Assembly (NCBI GenBank): GCA_025558095.1
Contig: JAIVFI010000007.1
Location: 62,001-126,000 of the forward strand
Reading direction: 5' to 3'
Length of the DNA stretch: 64,000 nucleotides
From: Hyaloraphidium curvatum
Lineage: Eukaryota > Monoblepharomycota > Hyaloraphidiomycetes > Hyaloraphidiales > Hyaloraphidiaceae
Shown: positions 38,201 to 48,817 of the stretch, one piece after another
Layout of the letters: each line of letters opens with the position of its first letter
Numbering within the stretch: the first letter of the stretch is position 1
Made by a program: the position numbers and the translations under genes
Notes under the pieces: model-generated
What the model was told of the DNA's origin: nothing
Seen by the model: the letters and a program-made list of their open reading frames with translations, nothing else
Database searches by the model: none

Positions 38201-39524
38201 AAGACTTCTCAAGCCTGCCAAACCCACGTTGACCCGCAGCTGGACGGCGAAGCCGCGGCACTCGGGCACCTTGCCGCCGTACTCCTCCAGCAGCTCCGAC
38301 ACCGAATGTCCCATCACGCAGGCGCGAATCTGCATAGCGACGAGGTCCATCCCCGTGACCTCTTCCGTGACAGTGTGCTCGACCTGGAGGCGGGGATTGC
38401 ACTCCATGAAGAAGAAGGCTGGCGTGCCCGACGCGGAAAAGGGGACAAGGTACTCCACGGTCGCCAGGCCGGCGTAGTTGAGCGGCGCCAGGAGGCGCAG
38501 GGAGGCGTCGAGGAGCGCGGCACGGGTGGCCGGGGCCAGACCGGGTGCCGGCGCGATCTCGAGGATCTTCTGGTTCCTGGAGGGCAGCAGATCAGTTGCT
38601 GCCAACTCGCTTCTCGTGACTGGATCACCTCCGCTGGATGGAGCACTCGCGCTCCCAAACATGAACGAGCCCGCCCCTTCCGTCCCCCAATACCTGGACT
38701 TCCACGTGCCTCGCCTTGCCAATCAGCAGCTCCGCGTAGACCTCGCCCCTTCCGAACGCTTTCTCCGCCTCGGAACGGCACCGATCGTAGGCCTGGCGGA
38801 CGTCCGCGGGGCCGGATATTGCGAACGACAAAGCCCGCATGCCGCGACCGCCGCCGCCGAAAAGGGCCTTGATCATGACGCCCGTAAAGGGCGAGCTCGG
38901 TCCGCCGTGCTCCTTCTTTGCCGCCTCGAAAAAGGCAACGACCTCGTCCGCCGAAGCTCCTCCCGTCCCTGCCCCGACACCTCCTACGACGGGCACATCA
39001 CGCGAGGCGGCCCATCCTCGCGCCCGCAGTTTGTCGCCGAACAGCTCCAGGCACTCGGGGGCCGGGCCGATCCACTTCAGGCCCGCGTCAACGACGGCCC
39101 GGGCAAAGTCCGGCACTTCCGAAAGAAACCCGTATCCGGGGTGCACGGCCGTGGCGTTGGCTTCTTTCGCGGCACCAACGATTTGCTGGATGTCCAGGTA
39201 CGCGGCAGCGCCGGAGCCTGCGGACCGGAGTCAGTGGGAGACGACGCGGAGTCTCCGGCGCGCACCTTTCAGCGGCACGGCGTGGTCCGCCCTCCTCGCG
39301 TGCAGCGCGGCCGCATCGTCCTCCGAAAACACCGCGACGCTCTCGCCGCCGAGTTCGCGCACGGCACGCGCGACGCGTATGGCGATTTCGCCCCGGTTCG
39401 CGATGAGGACGCGCAGGCCGGCCGTCCCCGAGGCCAGAAGGTTCGGCGACGAGGCGGGGCCGCTCCCGGGCAAAGCCGGCGCGAGATGGCCCGCGATTAC
39501 GCCCAGCCGTCGCCTTTCTGCCAT
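35224..39524 (-). CDS. single-chain biotin-dependent acyl-CoA carboxylase (BC-BCCP-CT)
   Basis: Fourteen exons: 39524-39266, 39217-38629, 38576-38228, 38172-37057, 36999-36951, 36881-36816, 36763-36693, 36642-36517, 36462-36373, 36309-35805, 35750-35664, 35611-35517, 35454-35290, 35229-35224. Total 1,191 codons. Domains: biotin carboxylase ([49 protein letters not shown]); biotin carrier (VVEAMKMEH, Lys near 616); carboxyltransferase ([60 protein letters not shown]). One chain carrying all three functions is the layout of long-chain acyl-CoA carboxylases and fungal relatives, unlike two-subunit propionyl- or methylcrotonyl-CoA carboxylases. ATP- and bicarbonate-dependent carboxylation of an acyl-CoA is expected, probably mitochondrial or peroxisomal; the substrate is open. 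Intron 11 (35612-35663) is GC-AG (G|GCAAGT). The last exon encodes only Trp-stop. Confidence 0.9.
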
Positions 39525-39716
39525 TCCGTGGGGGGGTTTGAGGGGGTCTTGCCCGGCGGACCTTCGGCCCGAATTGCGTTCCGTGCAGTGCGCCAACCGG
39601 CTCGCCACATGATTCAGCTCTCGCCCTATCACAATCGCACCATCACTGAGGCGATCACCTGCATGAATGTCGTTTCATCGGTCGTGCTCCTTTTATACAA
39701 CGTCTGGCCTGATTTT

Positions 39717-40478
39717 CTAGTAGCTCGCTTCATAGATCGACTGGGCGAGGATCCAGCAAGGCTCCGCATTGTGAAGGATGGAAACGCCTTCGATGATCGA
39801 CCTGAAGCTGCTGTGCGACCCCGGAACCGAGTCCATATCAGTGCTCGACTCGCCGTCGTCCGCTTGGGCCCTCGGAGAAGGCGTGTCGTAGACAGTGAGA
39901 CCCAGCCGCCGCACAACCGCCTCGATCCGCGCGGTCTCTTTGGGTTCGATGATCAAGTAGTCCATCGGGAGCTTGCGGGCGTCCCAATTGCGTGCGATTC
40001 CGCTCCCGACCCCGTCATGCACGTGAGTGATGAACCGCAGGTGGCGTTCCAGCGTGATCCACCACGAATCGCCCATTTCCCTGTCCAGCAACAGAGCGGA
40101 GAGCCCGAACTCGAGCAAAGTCTCGTTCGCTCGCTGCCTATGCCAGTATGCGTTTTCAAACCAGCTCTGCCAGGCTTTCTTCTCGAGGTACGCCTGAAAG
40201 TGCTCGAGCTCCTCCCGCTCCTCTTCGTTCCCCGGCTCCTCCGGCTCCACGCGCCTTTTCGGAGCCGCAATGGAGCGCCACAGCGCCTCCTCGATCATGC
40301 GGAGGATCTCTTGGGGTAGGCGCGTGAACGGGTTCTCGTCGCTGCGCCTCGCGGCCAGCCGGATTTCTTCGACCTTCGGACGCCACTTCTTGAATATCGG
40401 GAGGCGCTCGACGAGCTGCCTGCCGCTAACCCGCAGGCCGTAGACGAGGAACGCGTCCGAGCCCCATTCTGAGTTCAT
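39717..40478 (-). CDS. F-box-like protein, paralogue of the 34357 gene
   Basis: 253 aa from ATG 40478 (MNSEWGSDAFLVYGLRVSG); the frame is open to 40559, adding 27 residues with no counterpart in the paralogue. Shared core with 34357-35028: FKKWRPKVEEIRLAARRSDE, FTRLPQEILRMIEEALWRSI, SWWITLERHLRFITHVHDG (paralogue: PVWFLALERHREHLAKVHDL), LPMDYL(I)I.E, and the ending AEPCWILAQSIYEASY. The LPQEIL segment is F-box-like. The two genes sit on either side of the carboxylase gene in the same orientation, probably from a duplication spanning or flanking it. Confidence 0.65.
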   Translation of the reverse strand: MNSEWGSDAFLVYGLRVSGRQLVERLPIFKKWRPKVEEIRLAARRSDENPFTRLPQEILRMIEEALWRSIAAPKRRVEPEEPGNEEEREELEHFQAYLEKKAWQSWFENAYWHRQRANETLLEFGLSALLLDREMGDSWWITLERHLRFITHVHDGVGSGIARNWDARKLPMDYLIIEPKETARIEAVVRRLGLTVYDTPSPRAQADDGESSTDMDSVPGSHSSFRSIIEGVSILHNAEPCWILAQSIYEASY

Positions 40479-40659
40479 TGTGCCGAAGTTCGAAGGCGTC
40501 AAAAGAACGCCGTCGATGAAGAGAAGAATGCGATGATCGACATTCTCGACGCAACGCAAGATTCAGTCATCATGTATGGTATTGCAGCACTCAAAAATCC
40601 CAAAGATCCAAGCTCTACATACTCTAGATCTTCCCGCCAAATACATGCGCGCCGTGCGC

Positions 40660-42581
40660 TCAGTGCAGGGTCTGGTGGAGCGGGTTCTTGCTCGGGTCGA
40701 CCATGCCGGAGTCGATCGTGTCCGCCGCGGCGAAGGTGACGCCCTCGTCGGCCGAGGTCTTCTCCGCCATGACCTTTGCGGCGTGGTGGGTCGGGTCGGG
40801 GTCGAAGTAGCCATGTTCCCTGTGGAGGCGGAAGTCGATCAGGGGTGCCAATTTGAGGCCGAGCAGGGCTACTCACATGTCGCCCATCTGGGCGTGGTCC
40901 GAGCCGGTAACCTCGGCGTCGGCCGCAAGGCGGACCTTCAGGCCGGGGATCTTGTCGATCACGAAAAGCAGGGCGTACGAGACGATGAAGGACCAGGGGC
41001 CGATGGTCACCACGCCGACGAGTTGCTTGAACGGCTGCACCCTACCGACCACATGGGGTTAGTACGCTGGTCGAGCAGAAGTCGGCGCACAAACTCACCA
41101 GTTGCCGTCGAGCCAGCCGCCCTTGATCGTGTAGCCGCCGAGCTGGGTCACGCCGCTCTGGGCAAAAATGCCCGTGAGGAAGGCGCCGGCGATGCCGCCG
41201 ATGCCGTGCAGGCCGAAGGTGTCAAGGGCATCGTCGATGAAAATGTGCGGGCGGGCAAAGTGGGTCCAGCAGTAGCATGCGACGGCGGTGAGGGCGCCGA
41301 TCGCGAGGGAGGGGGCGGGCCAGACAAAGCCGCAGGCGGGGGTGATGCCGACGAGGCCGGCGATGACGCCGTTGACGATGGCCTCGGCGGTGATCTTCTT
41401 GTGGTGGATGTAACCGATGAGGCAGTAGGTGAGGGCACCGGCGCAGGCGGCAAAGTGGGTGACGACGGCGGCGTTGAGGGCCTGGAAGTTGAGGGCGAGG
41501 GTGGAGCCGGCGTTGAAGAAGTACCAGCCGAACCAGATGAGGCCGGTGCCGAAGAGCACGTCCTTCATCGAAGCGGGGTAGACGTTCTTGTTCTGGCGCG
41601 GGCCGAGGAAGAGGGCGAGGGCGAGACCAGCAGCGCCCGAAGCAACGTGCACGGCGGTGCCGCTGCGGGGAAGCCGCCACAGTTAAGGACCTGAAACACG
41701 AACGACGAGCCAAGCAAAGCTCACCCGGCGAAGTCGAGCTCGCCCATGGTCTTGAGCCAGCCGACGGGGCCCCACATCCACGCGATGAAGAAATCGTAGC
41801 ACAGAGTGCTCCACAGGACAAGGAAGAGCGTCATGGGCCAGATGCGGATGCGCTCAGCACCGCCGCCGATGATGATCACTGGGGTGATGGCAGCGAACCT
41901 GCGGCAGGTGCGATTGAGCAACAGCAGGGCTAGAAGCGAGGCAAGCGGCCACGTACATGCACTGGAAGAGCATGAAAATGCTGGCCGGGATGGCAGGAGC
42001 GACGAGCATGGGCTCGATGCCGACGTTGATCAAGAGGGCGTTGTCTGGTCGGAGATCAGCTGTGGTCTGTGAGGCAATCGGGAACTGCCGCCTCACCGAA
42101 GTTTCCGATGAAGAACGACGCGGTGTTGGAGTACGAAAGCGAGAAGCCGAATAGGAAGTACTGGAGCGAGATAACGACTGCGCTGGGAGTGGGTACCATC
42201 AGCGGCCTGTCCCGTGCCGTACGGCAAAGACGGGGGCGCATACCCGGTGTAGCAGATGGCCATCATCGTCAGGACGCTGCGCTTGCCGCCCCAGCCTCCG
42301 TAGAGCATGCCCAAGCCGCTGGTGAAGTCGGCCGGCGACGTTGGCAATTCGGCGGGGGAGCCCGAGGCGAACGGCGGGGCGACAGTGAGCGCCCGCGCGA
42401 GAAATCCGCGCGCCCGGGTCGCCGCTCACCCCGGGATAAGCAGCATGCACACCGCGGTGCCGACGAAGATGAACATGGAGTCGACCATGGGCATGCAGAG
42501 CGGGTTGTCCTCGGGCGCCGCGCCCGCGGGCGTGTAGCTGAGCGTGCCGATAGGGCACGAGAAGGGTTCCGGCTCGGCCAT
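40660..42581 (-). CDS. ammonium transporter 1 (Amt/Mep family)
   Basis: Eight exons spread over 1.9 kb with ~50-60-nt introns; for example exon 1 ends P-G with donor GTGAGC at 42429, and exon 4 ends QCM with donor GTACGT. About 480 aa and eleven spans. N-terminus MAEPEPFSCPIGTLSYTPAG. Family signatures: LQYFLFGFSLSYSNTASF, PVIIIGGGAERIRIWPM, ELDFAGGTAVHVASGAAG (the conserved Asp and first pore His), GLIWFGWYFFNAGSTLALN, IHHKKITAEAIVNGVIAGLV and DTFGLHGIGGIAGAF (second pore His). Both twin-His residues are present, so it should conduct ammonium. C-terminal cytosolic tail ends DPSKNPLHQTLH. It forms a tandem pair with the gene at 43573. Confidence 0.92.
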
Positions 42582-43572
42582 GGCGAACGGTGCGTGTGAC
42601 TGTGGGGGGTAGGTGCGGAGTGGTGCGCGGGGATGCGGACTATATGGGCTGTGCGAGCGATACCGGTTCCCGATCCCCGACCGATCTTGGGGTCTTGGGC
42701 TTATCGTTCAGGCACATATCTGCGGAAGCCCCTCCTTCATCCATCCACGCTTTAATGCCTCTATGCTCGTGTCGACATCCAGCGGATCAAGGGACGCTAG
42801 ATCAACGGAGGACAGCGCCCGTTGGCGTAGCGCAACCCACTCCCTCCGCTCCCAGGACCCGGCGCAAAGCCGCATCCCACGAGCCAGGCGCGAACGCCGC
42901 TATAGCGCAAACTCGTCAGGACCTTTGCAGGCATTTGATCCGCCCATTTATCTTTCTGACGCAGCTTGGTCGCCACCTCGGGGCATCTTCAAAACCAACC
43001 AGGGCCCGGAGGGCCATCCGGGAACGCCGACGCAACACCACCGCCGTCATCCCGTGCCTTGTGTCTGTTCCGATGCCCGCACTGACGTAGTGGTCGCTGC
43101 GGGAGCCTCGATCCCGCTGCGGAGTTTTGCTTCGCCACACGATTGCAAGGTTTGCCACCGTCCGACCGTTATCTGAAGGAGCACTGCAGCACACATCGGC
43201 CAATGTCCTCCCCTCCGAGCCGTTAGGACGGTCCCTAGTATGCCTGGGTGCCATATTCCAGGTGGCGGTAGGTTCGCCAGGCGCAGCGCCCATCTCGCAT
43301 CCCGGGCCGAGGGTCCCCGACAGTGAAATGAAATCGGATCGCCGTCGTCCCTCGTAACAATCGGTTTGCGGGCGAGGGCAACTGGATTGACCCGCAGCAG
43401 TTCGTAGAGAATGGACTGGAGCGCAATCAAGGAAGAGTTCAGATCCAATCATATCAACAGTCTCGCGCCAATACAAAAGCGCTGTGAAATGTACACATTG
43501 CTTGAGATCACCACTCCCCCGAGTCCATCTAACTCTAAAGGATCTCCAATCCTCGAGCGGCCGGCCAGCGGC
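42582..43572. other. 1 kb upstream region of ammonium transporter 1
   Basis: Separates the two tandem transporters. It is less GC-rich than its flanks. A minus frame at 43047-43448 (133 codons) has no recognisable feature. Nitrogen-control GATA-type sites would be expected here; scattered GATC/GATA strings are seen, but none is claimed. Confidence 0.45.
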
Positions 43573-45472
43573 GATCAGTGCAAGGTCTGGTGGAGCGGGT
43601 TCTTGCTCGGGTCGACCATGCCGGAGTCCATCGTTTCCGCAGGCGCGAAGTCGACGCCCTCCTTGCTCGCCAGCTGCTTGGCGGTGTGCGACGGGTCGGG
43701 GTCGAAGTAGCCGTGCTCCCTGGAAGGCAGAGACAATCAGCAATGTTGAGCCGAGCAGTCGAGTGCGCGGCTCACATGTCGCCCATCTGGGCGTGGTCGG
43801 AGCCGGTGACTTCGGCGTCGGCGGGCAGGCGGACCTTGAGGCCGGGGATTTTGTCGATCGCAAAGAGGAGCGCGTACGAAACGATGAAGGACCAGGGGCC
43901 GATGGTCACCACGCCGACAAGCTGCTTGAAGGGCTGCACCCTGCAGACGAATTACGGGTTGGATGGTGATTGAGAACAGACGCCGGCGCGCGAACTTACC
44001 AGTTGCCGTCCAGCCAGCCGCCGTCAATGGTGTAGCCGCCAATCTCCGTCACGGCCTTCTGGGCAAATATGCCCGTCAGGAAAGCGCCGGCGACGCCGCC
44101 GATGCCGTGCAGGCCGAAGGTGTCGAGGGCGTCGTCGATGAAGATGCGAGGGCGGGCAAAGTGGGTCCAGCAGTAGCAGGCGACGGCGGTCAAAGCGCCG
44201 ATGGCCATCGCAGGAGCGGGCCAGACGAAGCCGCACGCGGGGGTGATGCCGACGAGGCCGGCGATGACGCCGTTGACGATGGCCTCGGCGGTGATCTTCT
44301 TGTGGTGGATGTAGCCGATGACGCAGTAGGTGAGGCAGCCGGCGCAGGCGGCGAAGTGGGTGACCACAGCGGCGTTGAGGGCCTGGAAGTTGAGGGCGAG
44401 GGTGGAACCGGCGTTGAAGAAGAACCAGCCGAACCAGATGAGGCCGGTGCCGAAGAGTACGTCCTTCATCGAGGCGGGGTAGACGTTCTTGTTCTGACGC
44501 GGGCCGAGGAAGAGGGCGAGGGCGAGACCAGCGGCGCCCGAGGCGACGTGCACGGCGGTGCCGCTGCAGAGGGGGTAATATCAACATCAGCTTGGATGGA
44601 GCGAACTGCAGGATAACCCACCCAGCGAAGTCGAGTTCGCCGAACTTCTTGAGCCACCCGTTGTATCCCCACATCCAAGCGATGAAGAAGTCGTAGCAGA
44701 AAGTGCTCCAGAGGACGAGGAAGAGGGTCATGGGCCAGATGCGGATGCGCTCAGCACCGCCGCCGATGATAATGATCGGAGTGATGGCGGCGAACCTGAG
44801 GGGAGCGGAGATCAGCAACAACGTCCGCCATGATGAGGCGACGGCGACCCACATGCACTGGAAAAGCATGAAGATGCTGGCGGGGACGGCCGGGGCCACG
44901 TTCATGGGCTGGATGCCGACGTTAATCAGCAGCGCATTTTCTGATCACCGGGCGCAGGGGATCAGCGCGGTCGGGCCAAGGGGGGCAGGCGCGCGCCGCT
45001 CACCAAAGTTGCCGATGAAGAAGGAGCCCGTGTTGGAGTACGAGAGCGAGAAGCCGAAGAGGAAGTACTGAATCGAGATCACGACGGCGCTGTGAGGCGG
45101 AACCGTGATCAGCATGGCCGGCCACGTGAAAAGCGCTCGGACAAGGCGGCATACCCAGTGTAGCAGATCGCCATCATGGTGAGAACGCTGCGCTTGCCGC
45201 CCCAGCCACCGTAGAGCATGCCGAGACCTCTGATAAGGGGACAATACGGATCGCGGGAGACGTCGCGACGGGGGGAGGATCAACGCCGTTGCCCGAGGCC
45301 TCCGAGCGCAAACAACGTACCCGGGAATCAGGAGGAGGCAGACGGCCGTGCCCACGAAGATGAAGAGCGAATCTACCATCGGCATGCAGAGCGGGTTGTC
45401 CTCGGGAAGCGCGCCCGGAGCAGTGTAGCTGAGGGTGCCAATGGGGCAGGAGAAGGGTTCCGGCTCGGCCAT
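43573..45472 (-). CDS. ammonium transporter 2 (Amt/Mep family)
   Basis: Tandem duplicate of the 40660 gene with the same eight-exon layout, start MAEPEPFSCPIGTLSYTAPG at 45472 and the same end DPSKNPLHQTLH. All key motifs are intact: LQYFLFGFSLSY-like block with IQYFLFGFSLSYSNTGSF, FAAITPIIIIGGGAERIRIW, ELDFAGGTAVHVASG, GLIWFGWFFFNAGSTLALN, DTFGLHGIGGVAGAF. It differs from copy 1 mainly at loop positions (WGYNGWLKKFGELDF against WGPVGWLKTMGELDF; IGGYTIDGG against LGGYTIKGG) and in introns. The central exon (about 43996-44553) is nearly identical to copy 1 over ~180 codons. Two close Mep paralogues often differ in affinity or regulation. Confidence 0.92.
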
Positions 45473-45970
45473 GGCGACGGCGTGGCGGGCTTGCGAGACG
45501 CGAGGCGGGGTTGTAGTCGAGGGAGATGGAGATGGGCGCGGGCGATGCGGCGCGGGACGGCGGGTTTTGACCCGCCGCGCGCTCCAGCCGGTTGCGATTG
45601 CGCCCTTGCGCACCCAGCGCAACGCCAACAAGTCGGCCCGAGGGATCGGTGAAACACGGCCTCACTGCCGTTGCTCTGCATCCCCAAAGACCCGGCGCAA
45701 TGGCCCCGCCGGCGCCGTCCCAAATGTCAATGGTGACTGGCCGATCCCTGCGCCATAATGCTGCGCAACAGCACAGCCTCAAAGCCGCCGAAACCGGCCA
45801 ACGAGCGGCCGATCGATCGGCCGGCCAAGATAACGACGACGAAGGGAGCAGAATAGAGAGAGAGGAGAATCAGTCGGCGGCATTCAACCCGCCAGTCGTC
45901 CGCTTCTTGACCTACTACGCTGATGAGGGATGGTGCTCGTCGGACGAAGACAACCAATACAATAGATCGA
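45473..45970. other. upstream region of ammonium transporter 2
   Basis: 500 bp without a supported gene. It also holds the 3' flank of the F-box/LRR gene to the right. Confidence 0.45.
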
Positions 45971-47758
45971 TCACGACACAACGGCCACCGGATCGGTGTT
46001 CCTGCCGACGACAACCTCCAGCTCCCACCCGGCGACGGCGACGTGGTCCCGCACCCGCGCAAACGCCTGCCTCGTCCCGTCCGCCGGCTGCAGCTCGCTT
46101 CTGAGCACCGCCCGCCTTCCTTCCCGCCCGATCGCCGAGGCGAGGCACTCGAAGTGCCACAGCCGGAACCCGCCGACGCACCACAGCTCGAGCCGGTCGA
46201 GGTCCATGGCCCCCGCGTGCACCAGCGCGGTCCGATCGATGTCCAGGTTGGTCATGACCAGCGTCCGCAGCTGCCGCACGATCGCGGGGTGCGCCGCAAG
46301 CCGCGCGATGGAGCGGCTGTCCAGGCCGACGCTGGATCCCGGGCCGCCGCCCGAAAGGAGCAGCGCCCTGAGCTCCGGGAACGGCAGCGGCGGAAGCGTG
46401 TCCGGCGTCCCCTTCCCGCATGCCGATTCCTGTTCCGCGGGAGACATCCCGGTCAATATGTCCACGACGCCACCGTCCAGTCCAGGCAGCTCGATCTCGA
46501 GAACCTCCAACCTCCCCGCAGCAGCGCGGAGCAACTCGCCCCCCACGTCAACTACCTTGCCCATCCCGCGGCGCTGCCACCACGCCGGCGTCGGGTATGT
46601 GTCCTCGGACCAGCCGCCCCAGGCGCCCTCGGGAACGGGCACATGGCCGAGCATCGAGCGACGCGGAGTCCGGTGCTTCACCCGCAACACTGCGAGGGAG
46701 GGGCAGAGAGCGATGAGAGCCGGGAGATCAATGTGCAGGGGCGCAGATGGATGCGTGCTGTCCGGAATGACGAGAGAGAGGGATGCCAATTGAGGGAAGA
46801 GGACGGTGAGAGACTTGAAAGAAAGCGGGTGGGAAGGCCCGGCCGGGATATCGGGGAGCACGAGCTGGGTGAGCGTTGGGGCAACAAAACACAGCAGTTC
46901 AGGGAGCGCCGAATGAGGGTACCGCCATCCGCCGGAAATGAGCAGGTGAGTTAGCGGAGGAGGGGTCGGCTTGAGGGAGGGATCTGGAAACGCCCTCGAA
47001 GGCAATGGCGTGTCGGAAACGTCATCCTCCACCCCATCCTGCGCGTCCAGATCCATTTCATCGCCCGAATCGCCAGCTTCAAGCAACCACCGGTCGAAAT
47101 CCTCCTCCGTCATCCGTCCGGGCCGCCCCGCGGCCTCGCCGTGTTCGGGTTGCGTGCCCGGCTGCCCGCCGAACACAAGGAGCTCCACAAAAGCCGACGT
47201 GAGCACGGGTACCGCGGAAGGGTCCGGCGACGGGCACATCAGCTTCACCCGGTTCAACCCGGCGCCGTTGGTGGCGGCCGCGGCACCGAGCCGCCCGAAC
47301 AACCCCGCCAGCGCCTCCTCCAGGCACGAAGCGCAGCACCAGTTGTCGTGGACGACGACGGCGATGTTCTTGACGTGGCAAGCATAGTAGCACGCGTCCT
47401 CGGGGCCATTATGGCGCAGGTCCGGGCGGAAGGCCGTCTTTGCGTGCCGTCCGGCCTCGGTCTCGGCTCCCGGGCGCGATTCGAGGACGAAATCCCGGTA
47501 GACGAGGGGCACCGCGAGTCGCATCATGCCCTTGGAAGTTCGCATGACGGCAAACAGGTCGCGCAGGCCCGTCGGACGGCCCGAAAGGGCGCGTGGCGCC
47601 GACGGGACGAGCGCGTCCGCCGAGAATGAATACAGGGGCGGGGGCGGCTCCGCCCCCGGCGCGGAGGAGTTGGCAAAGTGAAGTTCATCTTCCGGGGGTC
47701 GTTGGGGCAGGAGGTGGGATAGAATGGCCGTAATCAGCTCCGAAGGCAGGTCGTCCAT
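45971..47758 (-). CDS. F-box/LRR-like protein
   Basis: Single exon, 595 aa from ATG 47758 (MDDLPSELITAILSHLLPQR), which puts an F-box right at the N-terminus; the frame is open to 47806 but adds only a basic leader. The body contains Cys residues (NWCCASCLEE) and irregular leucine-rich stretches (LTQLVLPDI, LASLSLVIPDS, LEVLEIELPGLDG, LRTLVMTNLDIDR, LDRLELWCVGGFRLWHF) typical of degenerate LRRs in fungal F-box proteins. An acidic linker (GDEMDLDAQDGVEDDVSD) splits the LRR region. Expected role: substrate receptor of an SCF ubiquitin ligase. The target is unknown. Confidence 0.8.
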   Translation of the reverse strand: MDDLPSELITAILSHLLPQRPPEDELHFANSSAPGAEPPPPLYSFSADALVPSAPRALSGRPTGLRDLFAVMRTSKGMMRLAVPLVYRDFVLESRPGAETEAGRHAKTAFRPDLRHNGPEDACYYACHVKNIAVVVHDNWCCASCLEEALAGLFGRLGAAAATNGAGLNRVKLMCPSPDPSAVPVLTSAFVELLVFGGQPGTQPEHGEAAGRPGRMTEEDFDRWLLEAGDSGDEMDLDAQDGVEDDVSDTPLPSRAFPDPSLKPTPPPLTHLLISGGWRYPHSALPELLCFVAPTLTQLVLPDIPAGPSHPLSFKSLTVLFPQLASLSLVIPDSTHPSAPLHIDLPALIALCPSLAVLRVKHRTPRRSMLGHVPVPEGAWGGWSEDTYPTPAWWQRRGMGKVVDVGGELLRAAAGRLEVLEIELPGLDGGVVDILTGMSPAEQESACGKGTPDTLPPLPFPELRALLLSGGGPGSSVGLDSRSIARLAAHPAIVRQLRTLVMTNLDIDRTALVHAGAMDLDRLELWCVGGFRLWHFECLASAIGREGRRAVLRSELQPADGTRQAFARVRDHVAVAGWELEVVVGRNTDPVAVVS

Positions 47759-47938
47759 GTCTTGTTGAGTTGCTTGACGTTCCCGTTGCCCTCTCGCTTC
47801 ATGCATCTGTAGTCGCTTCAGAAGCCGATTGAGTGCTCACAGGATGCTATGTATGTCGTCTACGACGCAGAGGTTACAGACAAAGCAGGCAGAACTAGAA
47901 AACACCCGGCAAATGCCTCTCTCACACGGGGAAACTGG

Positions 47939-48817
47939 TCAGACAGACAGCAAGCTCCCGTGAGACGCCCCCGCATCCTCGGCCCAGTGCGCGATCATCC
48001 GCGCGAAATCCTCCGATTCATCCCCGCGCCACACCATCAGGGAAGGGGCGTGGGAAGGCACGGCCATGACCGACGAGGCGGGCGGCGGCAGGAGTCCCTG
48101 TGCAGGTAGCGCAGCCGGTGATGGGGCCGGGGATTCACCGGGCCGCGATCCGGATTCCGGATCGACATCGGCAGTGTGCTGCGAGGATGCGGTCGAATGT
48201 CCCCGGGAATCCCCGGCGGGATTCGCGGCCTCCGGATCGCGAGAATCGACGGTGGCGCCCAGCAGCATCGCCGCGTCGTCTTCCGACGCCACAATCGTGT
48301 CCGCCGTCGATTCCCGGATGGCATCCCGATTTATCTTTTCCACCGAAGCTAGGATCGGCAGCAGGCCGAGCGGTCCGGGCTCCGGATCGGGCTCGTCGTC
48401 GAGGAGCAGGTGGTCCAGGCCCAGCCCCCGCGGCTCGTCCACGGCGGGCACGACGACCGCCGCCTCGATGACGAATTCCTTCATCTGGGCCGCCGAGCGC
48501 CGCCTCGTGCCGAATTCGGCGTCGGCCGGGAGCGGCGGCAGTGGGGGAAGAGGTTTGTCCATCGGCGAAACCGGCATCGAGTATGGGCGCTGCAGAACGT
48601 CCGACATCCCGGGTGGGCGTCTGGCCGTGGGTGAATCGACCGTAAACGACCGCGATGTCGCCAACAGGGACAGATCGGAGCGGTGCGAGGGCCCCAGGAC
48701 GCCGTCGTCGGCGACGGCCATCGAGTTGCGCACGAGCGTGTCCCTGCCCGAAGCCTCTCGCCGCCGCCCAGAAAAGAGCGACATCATTCGCGTGAGTCCG
48801 CCGCCGCCGAGGGGCAT
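47939..48817 (-). CDS. disordered Ser/Pro-rich protein (DP3)
   Basis: 292 aa, single frame, start MPLGGGGLTRMMSLFSGRRR (an inner Met at residue 11 or 12 is possible). It is mostly disordered, with a Pro cluster (PLPPLPPLP, SH3-ligand-like), a conserved-looking block RRRSAAQMKEFVIEAAVVVP, GLGLDHLLLDDE, and the terminal module MVWRGDESEDFARMIAHWAE. The last resembles RIWAKGEAEDFALFVGWDA in the protein at 33361-34065. It is transcribed divergently from the renalase-like gene. Function unknown. Confidence 0.6.
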   Translation of the reverse strand: MPLGGGGLTRMMSLFSGRRREASGRDTLVRNSMAVADDGVLGPSHRSDLSLLATSRSFTVDSPTARRPPGMSDVLQRPYSMPVSPMDKPLPPLPPLPADAEFGTRRRSAAQMKEFVIEAAVVVPAVDEPRGLGLDHLLLDDEPDPEPGPLGLLPILASVEKINRDAIRESTADTIVASEDDAAMLLGATVDSRDPEAANPAGDSRGHSTASSQHTADVDPESGSRPGESPAPSPAALPAQGLLPPPASSVMAVPSHAPSLMVWRGDESEDFARMIAHWAEDAGASHGSLLSV

